Source: Demequina aurantiaca (lineage in GTDB: Bacteria > Actinomycetota > Actinomycetes > Actinomycetales > Demequinaceae). From it: a DNA stretch of 64,000 nt. This document shows, in pieces, positions 16,140-25,099 of the stretch (positions are counted from its first letter, which is position 1; the number at the start of each line of letters is the position of its first letter). Position numbers and translations under genes: made by a program. The stretch spans positions 744,296 to 808,295 of the forward strand of contig NZ_BBRF01000001.1 of assembly GCF_000975135.1 (NCBI RefSeq), written 5' to 3'. Below the pieces are notes generated by a model that made no database searches, had not been told where the DNA came from, and saw only the letters and a list, made by a program, of their open reading frames with translations.

Positions 16140-17399
16140 CTAGGCGTCTAGCAGGCCTTGGCGAACTGCACTTGCCAGAGTAGGCGTCAGTGGCAGTCTT
16201 GGGATGAGTGCGGCTTGGTACGCGTGATAGATGTCTGACTTGCCGTCCCATACAGTGCTCGACGGCAAGTTATCGGGTCCAAGCTCGTGGATCCACGATC
16301 CCGATCCGTCGAGGAAATAGGTTTCCGCGTGGTCCCACCACTGCGCGTAGAGGTGGGCGTAGCGAACCTCGCCCGTCGCCATCCACAACGCGGCAGCTGC
16401 ACCCAGGGCCTCCGTCACGACCCAGTGCATGCGCTCACGAACCACCGGCACGCCATCGAAGTCCACGGTGTAGACAAATCCCTCGGCGCCGTCCACGGAC
16501 CAACTATCGGTGACAGCCGTATCAAACAGCTCGGTGGCCCCATCGAGCAGCCACGCGACGTCGACGGTATCGGCCCCAGTGGCCAGGGCTGCCGCGCGAG
16601 CGTGCAGCGCCAACCGTGCCCACTCGAAGGCGTGTCCGCCTGTCGCTCCGAAAGGACGGAAGGGGTGGGACTTGTGGTCGGCGTTGTACTGCGGCAACGC
16701 GTCCCACGTCGCACTGAAGTGCTCAGGAATACGCCAACGGTAGTCGGCTGCGTAGCCAAAGACCCGCTTGAGGATGATCAACGCGCGCGAGCGCCACGCC
16801 GAGTCCCCCGAGGCATCGGCGACGGCGAGATACGCCTCGACCGTGTGCATGTTGGCGTTAACTCCTCGATAGTCCTCGGACTGAGTCCAAGCCTCATCCC
16901 AGCCCTCCAGCGCCATACCTTCGTCCTCTCGCCAGAATCGCTCCAGGTGCACGGTCATGGCCTCGTTCATCAGTTCAGCGGCGCCTGGGCGGCCCGCAAC
17001 CGTTGCCGAAGAAGTCGCCAGCAGAACGAAGGCGTGGCTATAGGCCTGCTTGGAGCGATCCACCGGCCCCTGCGCGTCGATGCTCGTAAACCAGCCGCCG
17101 TTGATGGGATCCGCAAACCCCTCTCTCAGGCTCGCAAGACCATGGTCGACCAACGCCGCGCACCCCGGCCTGCCCTGGAGCGCGCCAAGACTAAACGCAT
17201 GAATCATGCGGCACGTGACGTACAGTTCCGAATAGCCAGGTGTTTGAGTCTCTGAAACCCGGCCTTCCCCGTCAAGGTTGCCAAATCCGACATCGATTGC
17301 ACTGGCGGATCCGAATCTCAACAACCCATCTGCGTGGCCCTCGAGCCAGCGAGCGTGCGAAGCGTCTCCAATCCACACGGGCGGGTTCATGTCAGGCAT
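16140..17399 (-). CDS. AGE-family sugar isomerase/epimerase, YihS-like
   Basis: An (alpha/alpha)6-barrel enzyme of the N-acylglucosamine 2-epimerase superfamily, ~419 residues. It most resembles YihS-type aldose-ketose isomerases (mannose/fructose or sulfoquinovose/sulfofructose): RWLEGHADGLLRFG near the start, RMIHAFSLG, NMHTVEAYLA, GHAFEWARL and a C-terminal HELGPDN block. ATG 17399 is preferred because GAGGAG lies six bases upstream. An in-frame ATG at 17456 overlaps the previous stop by 4 bp and is the alternative. It is the last gene of the kinase-dehydrogenase-isomerase operon, consistent with feeding an aldose into the ketose pool. Confidence 0.85.
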   Translation of the reverse strand: MPDMNPPVWIGDASHARWLEGHADGLLRFGSASAIDVGFGNLDGEGRVSETQTPGYSELYVTCRMIHAFSLGALQGRPGCAALVDHGLASLREGFADPINGGWFTSIDAQGPVDRSKQAYSHAFVLLATSSATVAGRPGAAELMNEAMTVHLERFWREDEGMALEGWDEAWTQSEDYRGVNANMHTVEAYLAVADASGDSAWRSRALIILKRVFGYAADYRWRIPEHFSATWDALPQYNADHKSHPFRPFGATGGHAFEWARLALHARAAALATGADTVDVAWLLDGATELFDTAVTDSWSVDGAEGFVYTVDFDGVPVVRERMHWVVTEALGAAAALWMATGEVRYAHLYAQWWDHAETYFLDGSGSWIHELGPDNLPSSTVWDGKSDIYHAYQAALIPRLPLTPTLASAVRQGLLDA

Positions 17400-17452
17400 T
17401 GTTGGCTCCTCGATTTGTGGTTCTAGTTCAGTAGATGTGGTGGCTCGTGTCG

Positions 17453-18922
17453 TCATCGGCTGGCCGCCAGAAAGTCGGCCAACGCCGTTCGCACACCCTG
17501 TTCGCGAATCGCGGTCCGGTACTGCCAGTACGCCTCACGCACGTGTGGATCCCGGCCCAGTTGGCCAAAGATGGCCTCAATGTCCAACATCGCGGCTATT
17601 TCGCCGGTCTCCTCGCGCCGTGCCGCAGCGAGCAGCTCGGGCAAGCGCGCGTCGGTCACGTGCTGGCCATCGGTGGCCTGGGCATCGGCGATCCATACGC
17701 CCCATGCGGCGAGGGCGAACATCCCGTAGCGGTTCGGCGTTCCGTCAGCGCCTTCGACGAGTACCGGCACGACGAACTTGGGAATCCGATCCGACGAGCT
17801 CACCACTTGCCGCGCCAGCGTGTCACGCACCGCGGCGGAGCCAAAGCGGGCGATCAGATTCGTGCAGTACTCGTCGAGATCCACCCCAGGTACGGGTCGG
17901 AGAGTAGTGCGTGCTTCTCGCATCCACCCCTCGACGAGCGCGACTACCTGCGGGTCGCGGCACGCCTCGTCAACCCATGTCAGGCCCGCGAGTAACGCCG
18001 GATAGCTCATCACCTGGTGCGAGGCATTCAACAGGCGGAGCTTCATCAGTTCGTAGGGCTGGACGTCCTCGACCAGTTGAACGCCGGCTGACTCCCACGT
18101 CGGCCGGCCGGTGGGAAAGTCGTCCTCGAGAACCCACTGCAGGAAAGACTCCGCGCGCACCGGCCAGCGATCCTCAACACCGGTGTCCACGGCAACCGCA
18201 CGACGCCCCTCGTCGGTGGTTCCCGGTGTGATCCGATCCACCATCGAACTGGGGAACGCCACGTTTTCCGCGATCCACAGAGCATGTTCGGGGTCCCTCG
18301 CCTCTGCCACCGCGAGCAGAGCCGTCCGCGCGACGCGTCCGTTGTGCTGCACGTTGTCACAGGACAACACGGTGAACGGAGCGGCACCGCTGCGCCGACG
18401 CCTCCATAGGGACTCGGCGATGAGACCGAACGCGCTCGTCGGCACCTCGGCGCCGGCCATGTCCGCCCGAGTCGCGTCGTCGACAGGAGTGAACTTGCCT
18501 GTTGCGTCATCGACTCCGTAGCCACCCTCGGTAATGGTCAGGGACACAATCCGAACGGCCGGATCGGACATCTGTTCCAGGACGGCTTGGGCGTCATCCG
18601 GCGCATGCAGATACCGGACGATGCTTCCCACAACGCGGGAGCTTTCACGCCCCTGCGGGTCGATTGTCGTCAACGTGTAGAGGCCATCCTGCGGCACGAG
18701 GGCGTCGCGAGTCGGCGCGTCGGCAGCGCGTACCCCGACTCCACAAATGCCCCACTGGGAGTCTGAGGCCAGCACGCGGTCGACAAAGAGCGCCTCATGG
18801 GAACGATGAAACGCCCCGACCCCGATGTGCACGATGCCCACGCGCACATCCGACCGGTTGTAGTCCGGCACCTGGACGTGCGGAGCAAGGTCGACAAGGG
18901 TGGCTTCACTCAGCATTGTCAT
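17453..18922 (-). CDS. Mannitol dehydrogenase family oxidoreductase
   Basis: A 489-residue long-chain polyol dehydrogenase of the mannitol 2-dehydrogenase / fructuronate reductase family, using NAD(H). Visible motifs are GVGAFHRSHEA near 35, TITEGGYG near 129, SCDN near 187, and the catalytic block KLRLLNASHQVMSY near 293-306, where the Lys, Asn and His act. It probably interconverts a hexitol (mannitol, arabinitol or similar) and its ketose. It overlaps the upstream kinase gene by 4 bp. Confidence 0.9.
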   Translation of the reverse strand: MTMLSEATLVDLAPHVQVPDYNRSDVRVGIVHIGVGAFHRSHEALFVDRVLASDSQWGICGVGVRAADAPTRDALVPQDGLYTLTTIDPQGRESSRVVGSIVRYLHAPDDAQAVLEQMSDPAVRIVSLTITEGGYGVDDATGKFTPVDDATRADMAGAEVPTSAFGLIAESLWRRRRSGAAPFTVLSCDNVQHNGRVARTALLAVAEARDPEHALWIAENVAFPSSMVDRITPGTTDEGRRAVAVDTGVEDRWPVRAESFLQWVLEDDFPTGRPTWESAGVQLVEDVQPYELMKLRLLNASHQVMSYPALLAGLTWVDEACRDPQVVALVEGWMREARTTLRPVPGVDLDEYCTNLIARFGSAAVRDTLARQVVSSSDRIPKFVVPVLVEGADGTPNRYGMFALAAWGVWIADAQATDGQHVTDARLPELLAAARREETGEIAAMLDIEAIFGQLGRDPHVREAYWQYRTAIREQGVRTALADFLAASR

Positions 18923-19620
18923 CGGTCGAGGTCCTTTGGTTGGCGCTGTGACTGTTGAGCTAAGGCTGATGGGGCGTCACTTACCCGGAAAACGAGGTCA
19001 GCCCGGTCTCGCGTCGTCATCACGGTCTGGGCGTTTGGCACATCCACGGTCGCCACCCAGCTGCGGGCCGCTTCCGGACTATGGCCGTGACCGATACGGC
19101 GTCCTTCGAGCCGGCGGCGCACCTCGTCGAGGCTCACATCGACGTACCAAACCTCGTCAAGCAGGTCACGAACCGCGGGCCAGCCGTCCGTGTCGGACAA
19201 CAGGTAGTTTCCTTCCGTAACCACCAGAGGGGTCGCTGCCACCACGGGTTGTGCGCTGCCAATGGATTGTTCAATCTCGCGGTCGAACCGGGGTGCGTAC
19301 ACCAGCTCCTCACGGTCCCGAATACGGCGGAGCAACGCGACGTAGCCGGCAACGTCAAAAGTGTCGGGCGCGCCCTTGCGTTCGCGTATCCCCAGCTCGA
19401 TGAGGCGCTCATTGGCAAGGTGGAAACCATCCATAGGCACCACGACCACCTGGTCGCCCAACGCCTCAGTTAGCGCTGCAGTCAGGGTCGACTTCCCTGA
19501 TCCAGGAGGACCGACAATGCCGAGCATCGTCCGACCCGGATTCTCTACGAGGGTTCGGGCGCGCGCGACGAACCCTTCGCGCGTCAGCGCAACAGCGTCA
19601 TCACCGCTGAAACTTGGCAC
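18919..19620 (-). CDS. Nucleoside-kinase-like P-loop kinase, FrcK-type
   Basis: A 233-residue P-loop kinase of the uridine kinase/pantothenate kinase-like group. It shows Walker A GPPGSGKST (37-45), PMDGFHL near 75, and an ARRxEGRRxxHG-type lid (RRRLEGRRIGHG). Close relatives include FrcK, encoded with fructose ABC importers in rhizobia, so a ketose or polyol substrate is plausible here, where a FrcBCA-like importer lies in the same regulon. The start is GTG 19620 with AAGGAGG six bases upstream. It heads the minus-strand operon controlled by the 19680-19716 operators. Confidence 0.8.
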   Translation of the reverse strand: MPSFSGDDAVALTREGFVARARTLVENPGRTMLGIVGPPGSGKSTLTAALTEALGDQVVVVPMDGFHLANERLIELGIRERKGAPDTFDVAGYVALLRRIRDREELVYAPRFDREIEQSIGSAQPVVAATPLVVTEGNYLLSDTDGWPAVRDLLDEVWYVDVSLDEVRRRLEGRRIGHGHSPEAARSWVATVDVPNAQTVMTTRDRADLVFRVSDAPSALAQQSQRQPKDLDR

Positions 19621-19665
19621 CGTTGCCTCCTTGAGTACGCCGATTTATTCGTGTCGCTGTCTGCC

Positions 19666-19694
19666 AGGCTACGCCCACATGACATCGGTGTCAC
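19666..19694 (-). promoter_or_regulatory. Predicted minus-strand promoter of the kinase-dehydrogenase-isomerase operon
   Basis: GTGACA (19694-19689) and TAGCCT (19671-19666) are spaced by 17 bp on the minus strand. The -35 element lies inside the left operator, so regulator binding would block it. Confidence 0.45.
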
Positions 19695-19716
19695 TTACCA
19701 TATGACACCGATGTCA
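19680..19716. promoter_or_regulatory. Mirrored double LacI-type operator, copy 1
   Basis: TGACATCGGTGTCA (19680-19693) and its exact reverse complement TGACACCGATGTCA (19703-19716) are separated by 9 bp, so their centres are 23 bp apart. Each 14-mer is itself a near-palindrome with a central CG, the hallmark of LacI-family operators. The pair sits between divergent operons and overlaps -35 elements on both strands. The same pair in mirror order, with the same spacing, lies at 28239-28275. Confidence 0.85.
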
Positions 19717-19730
19717 TAATTGGCTAATCT
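19702..19730 (+). promoter_or_regulatory. Predicted plus-strand promoter of the SDR-LacI operon
   Basis: ATGACA (19702-19707) and TAATCT (19725-19730) are spaced by 17 bp. The -35 element is part of the right operator. Confidence 0.45.
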
Positions 19731-19798
19731 ACTGAATGAGACACCGCTGTCCAGCACTTCAGTTGGCCAGTTCGCCGCCTTTGAGAACGGGAATACTC

Positions 19799-20527
19799 AT
19801 GACTGATTTTGAACAGCGCCCCATCCTGGTGACCGGAGCGACTGGAGGCATCGGCGGCGCGATCGTGCGTCACCTCGTCGCAGCGAACGCGGACGTGATC
19901 GCCACCGGACGCACCGCCGAAAGCCTCGAGGACATCGCTGCGAGCACGGGTTGCCGCACGGTGGCGTTCGACCTCAGCTCAGAGGAAGAAATCGCCGACG
20001 CACTCGGCGACCTCGACGTGTGGGGTGTGGTGAATTGCGGCGGATTCGGCGGTGAAATTGCGACCCCCATGGAGACCGATATCGACGTTTTCGACAAGGT
20101 GATGTCCATCAACGCTCGCGGCACGCTTCTTGTCACCAAGTACACATCACGTTCAATGATCCGGTTGGGTCGCGGCGGCGCGATCGTCAACATCTCGAGT
20201 CAGGCATCGCTGGTCGCCCTGGCCAACCACATCTCTTACGGATCCTCCAAGGCCGCCGTCGACAACATCACTCGCGTGAGCGCACTTGAACTCGGAAAGT
20301 ACGGCATCAGGGTCAATAGCGTGCACCCCACCGTAGTGATGACCGAGATGTCGGAGTTCTATTGGGGCCGCCCTGAGATCGGCGAGCCGTTCCTCGCTCA
20401 GATGCCTCTGGGCCGTTGGGCTACGCAGGATGAGATCGCCGCACCGGTAGTGTTTCTCCTGAGCGACGGAGCATCCATGATTTCCGGGGCGCACCTGCCG
20501 ATCGATGGCGGCTTCACTGCCGTCTAG
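19799..20527 (+). CDS. SDR family sugar-alcohol dehydrogenase, L-xylulose reductase-like
   Basis: A 242-residue classical SDR with TGATGGIGGA near the start, NCGGFGG, the YGSSK catalytic block, and VNSVHPTVVMTEMS. The last closely matches the dicarbonyl/L-xylulose reductase and arabinitol dehydrogenase branch (VNPTVVMT). It probably interconverts a polyol and a ketose with NAD(P)(H). ATG 19799 was chosen because the upstream extension is not SDR-like and crosses the promoter. It is followed by a LacI gene with a 76-bp gap and shares its promoter. Confidence 0.85.
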   Translation: MTDFEQRPILVTGATGGIGGAIVRHLVAANADVIATGRTAESLEDIAASTGCRTVAFDLSSEEEIADALGDLDVWGVVNCGGFGGEIATPMETDIDVFDKVMSINARGTLLVTKYTSRSMIRLGRGGAIVNISSQASLVALANHISYGSSKAAVDNITRVSALELGKYGIRVNSVHPTVVMTEMSEFYWGRPEIGEPFLAQMPLGRWATQDEIAAPVVFLLSDGASMISGAHLPIDGGFTAV

Positions 20528-20603
20528 GAATCATTCGGCTGTGGCAACGGAGGAGACCGACGCGAATGATCCATTGCCGAGCGATCCGAGGAGGCGGCAC
20601 CCG

Positions 20604-21590
20604 ATGGTGAGCATGCGTGACGTTGCCCGTGAGGCGGGCGTCTCCATCAAAACGGTGTCGCGCGTGCACACCGGGGACCCCCAGGTAGCCCCTGAGACCC
20701 GCGAGCGCGTCGAGCGCGCTATCGCGGAGTTGGGCTACGTGGCCAACGGGCTAGCCTCCACGTTCCGGCAGGGACGATCACCCGTCATTGGCATCGCGGT
20801 GCCAGATATTAGCGATCCCTTCTTTGCTGCCCTGGTTCAGGGCATTGATGCGGTCGCCGCCAAGAACCAGCTCATTACCGTGGTGGCGTCGATTGCCGAC
20901 GAGGAGCTCGAACAGGAACGTGTCGAGGCTCTGTTGAGTCGACGCCTGCAGGGTTTTGTGCTCGCGCCCAGCAGCGATGACCAGGCCTACTTGGCACCAT
21001 GGACTGCGCAACTGCCCATCGTTTTCGTGGACCGTCAACCGGTGCACTTGAGCGTCGATTGGATTGAGTCCGATGACGAGGCTGGCGCACACCGGGCCGT
21101 CAGCCACCTGATAGGGCTGGGGCATCGGCGCGTGGCCTTCCTGGGTGACACCACCATCGTCTCCACGACCCGTGCGCGCCTCGAGGGGTACCACGCTGCG
21201 ATACAAGAGGCTGGCTTGGTGATTGATCCCACGCTCGAAGTTGTGGCCGCCTCAAATTCCGTTGACACCGGTGCGGCCCTGACGGAACTGCTGTCGCGAC
21301 CCGAGCCTCCGACGGCCATCTTCTCCTCCAACCCGCGCACCACCATGGCGATGGCACCCTCGCTCAGGAACCTGCGCGTAGCCATCGTGTCGTTCGGCGA
21401 CTTTCCCCTCGCCGATGCTCTTCAACCAGCGATTTCCGCGATGGCCCAGAACCCTCGCAGGATTGGCGAGCTCGCCGCTCAGCGCTTGCTTGACCGCATC
21501 GACAACCCCGATGGCGAGTACCCGCGCCGCGTCGAGGTCACGACTGAGCTGATTGTTCGCGAGTCGAGTAGCGCTCCGTCAGCGAAATAG
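20604..21590 (+). CDS. LacI-family regulator 1 of the sugar/polyol regulon
   Basis: A 328-residue repressor with an N-terminal HTH (MRDVAREAGVSIKTVSRV) and a periplasmic-binding-protein-like effector domain (from ~60). Its recognition segment VSIKT-SRV is the same as in the second LacI protein at 27039-28094, so both should read the same operator. The hinge reads STFRQGRS, with Phe where most family members have Leu. AGGAGG lies nine bases before ATG 20604; an ATG three codons further in is an alternative start. The inducer is probably the pathway ketose, its phosphate or the polyol. Confidence 0.88.
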   Translation: MVSMRDVAREAGVSIKTVSRVHTGDPQVAPETRERVERAIAELGYVANGLASTFRQGRSPVIGIAVPDISDPFFAALVQGIDAVAAKNQLITVVASIADEELEQERVEALLSRRLQGFVLAPSSDDQAYLAPWTAQLPIVFVDRQPVHLSVDWIESDDEAGAHRAVSHLIGLGHRRVAFLGDTTIVSTTRARLEGYHAAIQEAGLVIDPTLEVVAASNSVDTGAALTELLSRPEPPTAIFSSNPRTTMAMAPSLRNLRVAIVSFGDFPLADALQPAISAMAQNPRRIGELAAQRLLDRIDNPDGEYPRRVEVTTELIVRESSSAPSAK

Positions 21591-21631
21591 TCCGCTGCCG
21601 CCAAGTGGGGGGATACTCGACGGCAGCGGAC
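21590..21631. terminator. Inverted repeat between convergent LacI and aldolase genes
   Basis: GTCCGCTGCCG (21590-21600) pairs perfectly with 21621-21631 across a 20-base loop. It fills the 58-bp gap between two convergent stops and could end transcripts from both sides. There is no strong T run on the plus strand. Confidence 0.5.
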
Positions 21632-21648
21632 GGTCTATTTCCGGTGCC

Positions 21649-22536
21649 TTAGGCGCGGTCTACTGCAGCCTGGAGTTCCCGCAGGCGCGGGACGGCGCGG
21701 GACGTCAGCAGTTCGGCACGAACATCGTGGCTCACGGACAGGCTGTCCTTCCACAACGAACGACCAGCCATGGCTCCGCTGGCGCCATTCGCCACCGCGG
21801 TACGCACCTGCCCAATGAAGGTGCTGTGGTCGACTCCTGCCGACAGCACAGCCCACGGCACTCCGTCCGCTGCCTCATTGACCGCGATGCAAGCCTCGGC
21901 CGAACCGGGGTACTGAAGCTTCAATACCTTGGCCCCGCACTCGACTGAGATGCGCGTCGCCTCGGCGATCAAGTCAGGCAGCTTGGCGGCGTACTCTTCC
22001 TCACTCTCGCCCTCCAGTCGATACGTCAGGATCTCGACGATGAGCAAGAGGCCGGCGCTCTCGCACGCAGCAACGAGATCCTTGATCTCCTGGCCCACGC
22101 GCGAATTCGCGTCCTGACGGTCTGGACGCATGTACCAGAGCATCTTCGCGACGTCGCCGCCGAGCTCGAGCACTGTCTGAGGGGTGACCCCGTCAACAAA
22201 CCGCGTGAAACGCAGGCCATCGACCTCTTCGAAGCCGGAGGCATCCATACCGACCACCAGGGCGGTATCGCGCGTGAGCACACCGTTGTCGGGGATGGCA
22301 GGCAGGGCTACTTCAGGGTCGAGCAGGATCGCCGATGCCTCGTTGCCGAGGTAGCGGACCAAGTCGGCTTTTGCGTCAGCGAGTTCCTCTTGCGTGACTG
22401 CTCCGTTGGGGCCATCCGTCATCACGGCCTTCATGCCATTGCGCTGGTCGGCCGCAACGATGAGCATGTTGCCGGATGCCGTCGAGATGGCGGCCATCGC
22501 GCGCTTCTCCCGAGTGTTGAGTTCATTCCTAGCCAT
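21649..22536 (-). CDS. Class I aldolase of the LacD/YihT family
   Basis: A 295-residue TIM-barrel aldolase related to tagatose-1,6-bisphosphate aldolase (LacD) and sulfofructose-1-phosphate aldolase (YihT). The Schiff-base lysine is probably Lys206 in VLKLQYPG. VAADQR (28-32), VLSAGVD and GASGAMAGRSLW are also family blocks. It should cleave a ketose phosphate to dihydroxyacetone phosphate plus an aldehyde. It is the last gene of the LacI-importer-kinase operon. With the FGGY kinase it defines a ketose-1-phosphate (or bisphosphate) route. The substrate is not fixed by sequence alone. Confidence 0.85.
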   Translation of the reverse strand: MARNELNTREKRAMAAISTASGNMLIVAADQRNGMKAVMTDGPNGAVTQEELADAKADLVRYLGNEASAILLDPEVALPAIPDNGVLTRDTALVVGMDASGFEEVDGLRFTRFVDGVTPQTVLELGGDVAKMLWYMRPDRQDANSRVGQEIKDLVAACESAGLLLIVEILTYRLEGESEEEYAAKLPDLIAEATRISVECGAKVLKLQYPGSAEACIAVNEAADGVPWAVLSAGVDHSTFIGQVRTAVANGASGAMAGRSLWKDSLSVSHDVRAELLTSRAVPRLRELQAAVDRA

Positions 22537-22589
22537 GGGGTATCTCCATTTAGTAGTGGGGTCAGGTCTTGGTGTGTTGCCAACTGCAC

Positions 22590-23954
22590 TTAATGCGAGT
22601 TGGCCGCGGCGGTCTCCACTAGGGCACTCGCCGCCATCGCTGCACCAAAGGCGGTGTCCTGCGAACGCGCGGAGACCCGCACGTTGGGCAGGACCTGGGT
22701 ACGGGCCTTGCGGACGCTTTCCATCGCGCTCCAGCCGCCCGAAAGCAAGGTTGACGTTGCGGGGGGAACCTCGCGGTTCATCGCTTCCAGCAGGAGTTCG
22801 ATCTCGTCATTGCCGTGCAGGAGCACTGCCCGGAATACTTCAGGGGGAGTCACCCCGTCCGCAGGAATGGTGAGGGCGAGTACACCATCGTCGTTGCGGG
22901 CGCCCTTCACCATCACCGAGCCTGCAGGCAGGTAGCCGCCCGGCGGCAGCGAACAGACTTGGCGATCAAGCTCGTCCCTGCCGTGCGCGTCGCTAATGCC
23001 GAAGAGTTGGAGGCTGCGGCGCATCAGCAAGCCGGTCTTGACTCCCGCGACGAGCACAAACTGACCGTCCACGACGTGCCGGACACAGTTGATGAGGTAC
23101 TTCGCCAGTCGTTCGCGAGCTTCGCGCGATGGCGGGTCGTCGAGTACCCGCAGAATGACCTCAGCGGTACCCATCGAGACTTGATATTGCGATCCGGGGA
23201 TAGTTCCACCGGACACCGCGGCGACAAGGTGGTCGTGACCAGCGACGGTCACGACCGCGCCACGAATGGCGGCGGGGAGCCAGTCCCGGTCCGCTCGGCC
23301 GAGGCTCGCCCCCGCAGCAACGAGGGGTGGGACAAACGACTCTGCGACCCCCAGGTAGGCGAGCATCTCCGGCCAGGCGCGGCCCGTGTCCTGATCGAGC
23401 AGCCCGGTGCGCGACGCGAGGGACATTTCCGATGCGGGCTGGGCGCCCAACGCGGAGGCGACGAACTCTGGGAGATTGAGCCAGCGAAGGTTCGCAATGT
23501 CAAGTCCGCGATCGCGCAGGAAGAGCATCTTCGCCACGGACACCTGGGCGCCAAGCGGCAAGCCCGTACGTCCCGCGAAGTCTTTCTGCAAGTCGTGTGG
23601 CATTGCGTCGACCTGCTGCGTGCCGCGGGGGTCAAACCAGGCAAATGCCGGCGCGACCGCTCTGGCAGCATCGTCTACCAGGTATCCCGTCTCGCCCATG
23701 CCTGAGACGGCAATGGCGGCGATGCGAGCCTCCGGGTCTTGTGCGTGCTTGACCACAGCATCGGCCGCCGTCTCGAGGAGTGAACCCACGGCGGCCATCA
23801 ATGCCGCCGACTCAAGCTCGGTGGTGCCGCCTGGTCCGGTGACCCAGGGTGTGGGCAGCTGCTCCACTAGCACCTCGGTGCCCGCGTGATCAAGGACAAG
23901 AATTTTTACGCCGGTACTACCCAAATCGAGGCCGGCTACGAACTGTGCGGGCAT
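22590..23954 (-). CDS. FGGY-family carbohydrate kinase
   Basis: A 454-residue kinase with the ATPase-fold N-terminus GLDLGSTGVKILVLD, a GMGETGYLVD segment, AGHDHLVAAVSGG and a late GGWSAMESV adenosine-binding block. It phosphorylates a sugar or ketose taken up by the neighbouring importer. It is somewhat short for xylulokinases (~480-500) and its sugar-binding loop is not diagnostic. It lies 53 bp before the aldolase gene and 117 bp after the binding-protein gene. Confidence 0.87.
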   Translation of the reverse strand: MPAQFVAGLDLGSTGVKILVLDHAGTEVLVEQLPTPWVTGPGGTTELESAALMAAVGSLLETAADAVVKHAQDPEARIAAIAVSGMGETGYLVDDAARAVAPAFAWFDPRGTQQVDAMPHDLQKDFAGRTGLPLGAQVSVAKMLFLRDRGLDIANLRWLNLPEFVASALGAQPASEMSLASRTGLLDQDTGRAWPEMLAYLGVAESFVPPLVAAGASLGRADRDWLPAAIRGAVVTVAGHDHLVAAVSGGTIPGSQYQVSMGTAEVILRVLDDPPSREARERLAKYLINCVRHVVDGQFVLVAGVKTGLLMRRSLQLFGISDAHGRDELDRQVCSLPPGGYLPAGSVMVKGARNDDGVLALTIPADGVTPPEVFRAVLLHGNDEIELLLEAMNREVPPATSTLLSGGWSAMESVRKARTQVLPNVRVSARSQDTAFGAAMAASALVETAAANSH

Positions 23955-24020
23955 GGTGCTCCCTTCTCAGGTGTGTGGGGTTGGTTGAGCGAGGCGCGAG
24001 GTCAGGGCTCGCCGCCCGGG

Positions 24021-24055
24021 GGTGGTCCTCCCGGCGCATTGCCAGGAGGACCACC
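24021..24055 (-). terminator. Intercistronic hairpin after the binding-protein gene
   Basis: GGTGGTCCTCC (24021-24031) pairs perfectly with 24045-24055. It follows the binding-protein stop on the minus strand, so it may stabilise the upstream mRNA end or partly attenuate read-through into the kinase. This would help give excess binding protein. Confidence 0.55.
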
Positions 24056-24071
24056 GTGGTGCGTGTGTGAA

Positions 24072-25097
24072 CTAGCAGGTGGACGCGTAGAGCGCCGCCT
24101 GGCCTTCGTCGGTTCCGAGAGTTTCCTTGGTGATGATCGAGAATCCGGTCTGGATCTTTGCCTCGGTCGGCTCGCCCTTGAGCGCAGCGACTGCCTGCTC
24201 GACGCCCTGGTAGCCGATCTGGTAGGGCTGCTGAGCGATCAGGGCCTGGACGGTACCGTCCTCAAGTGCCTCAACCTGTGCGGGGCCGGCGTCAAAGCCA
24301 ACAACCTGTACCTCACCGGCAACGCCAGCTTGCTCGATGCCGGTGGCGGCACCTTCCGCGCTGAAGATGTTGGTAGCGAAGATCGCCTTGAGGTCGGGGT
24401 AACGCTGGAGCGTCGAGGTGACGATCTCAGCGGCCTTTGCTGGCTCGTTCTTGGCGTACTGCACACCCACGTACTCGAACGAATCGTCTGCATTGACAGC
24501 CTCCTCGAAGCCCTGGACGCGGGCGTCCGAGGTCGAGATTCCAGGCTGGTTGTCGATGACGAGCACCTGGCCGCCGTCCGGCACCATTTCCTTGATGGCT
24601 TCGAACGCTGCCGCACCGCCACCCACGTTGTCCGAGGCAATCTCTGAGACGGCAAAGGACGGGTCCTCGACGGTGGTGTCGACCAGGACGATTTCGCTTC
24701 CTTCAGCTGCCTCCTCGAGCGGACGCTGCAAAGCAGAGATGTCGTTCGGTGCGATCAGGATCGCGTCGGGGTTGGTCGCCATGACCGAGGTCACGATGGG
24801 CTGCTGCAGAGCAGGATCCCACTTCTGGCCACCCTGGACGCTGACGTCAATGCCGCCAAGGTCCTCGGCTGCGGCGCGCACGCCACATTCCATGGAGATG
24901 TAGAAGTTGTCGCCGATGACGCCCTGGATGAAGGCGACACTCAGGTCCTCGGTTGACGATCCAGCCTCGGCGCTGGAGCTACTCGCGGCGGAGTCGGTGG
25001 ACTCTGCATCAGTCTCGCTCGACGTTGAGCAAGCAGCTAGTGTGAACGCCATGGCGGCAGCCACGGAGGCTACCTTGATGGTGGTGTTGTGACGCAT
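24072..25097 (-). CDS. Sugar ABC transporter substrate-binding lipoprotein (ribose/fructose type)
   Basis: A 341-residue type I periplasmic-binding protein. A signal peptide ends in the lipobox TLAACSTS (Cys23), followed by a Ser/Thr/Glu-rich linker and the ribose-binding-like fold (PIVTSVMATNPDAILIAPND; ATNIFSAEGAATGIEQAG). It captures a monosaccharide or polyol at the cell surface for the adjoining permease. GAAGGGAA inside the end of the permease gene serves as its ribosome site, and only two bases separate the genes. The ligand is unknown; FrcB-type fructose binding would suit the neighbours. Confidence 0.9.
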   Translation of the reverse strand: MRHNTTIKVASVAAAMAFTLAACSTSSETDAESTDSAASSSSAEAGSSTEDLSVAFIQGVIGDNFYISMECGVRAAAEDLGGIDVSVQGGQKWDPALQQPIVTSVMATNPDAILIAPNDISALQRPLEEAAEGSEIVLVDTTVEDPSFAVSEIASDNVGGGAAAFEAIKEMVPDGGQVLVIDNQPGISTSDARVQGFEEAVNADDSFEYVGVQYAKNEPAKAAEIVTSTLQRYPDLKAIFATNIFSAEGAATGIEQAGVAGEVQVVGFDAGPAQVEALEDGTVQALIAQQPYQIGYQGVEQAVAALKGEPTEAKIQTGFSIITKETLGTDEGQAALYASTC

Positions 25098-25099
25098 TT

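Noticed and set aside
16140..22536. Sulfoquinovose degradation (sulfo-EMP) locus
   Set aside because: YihS-like isomerase and YihT-like aldolase are both present, but there is no sulfoquinovosidase, YihV-type kinase, sulfolactaldehyde reductase or sulfonate exporter. The polyol dehydrogenases fit ordinary sugars better.
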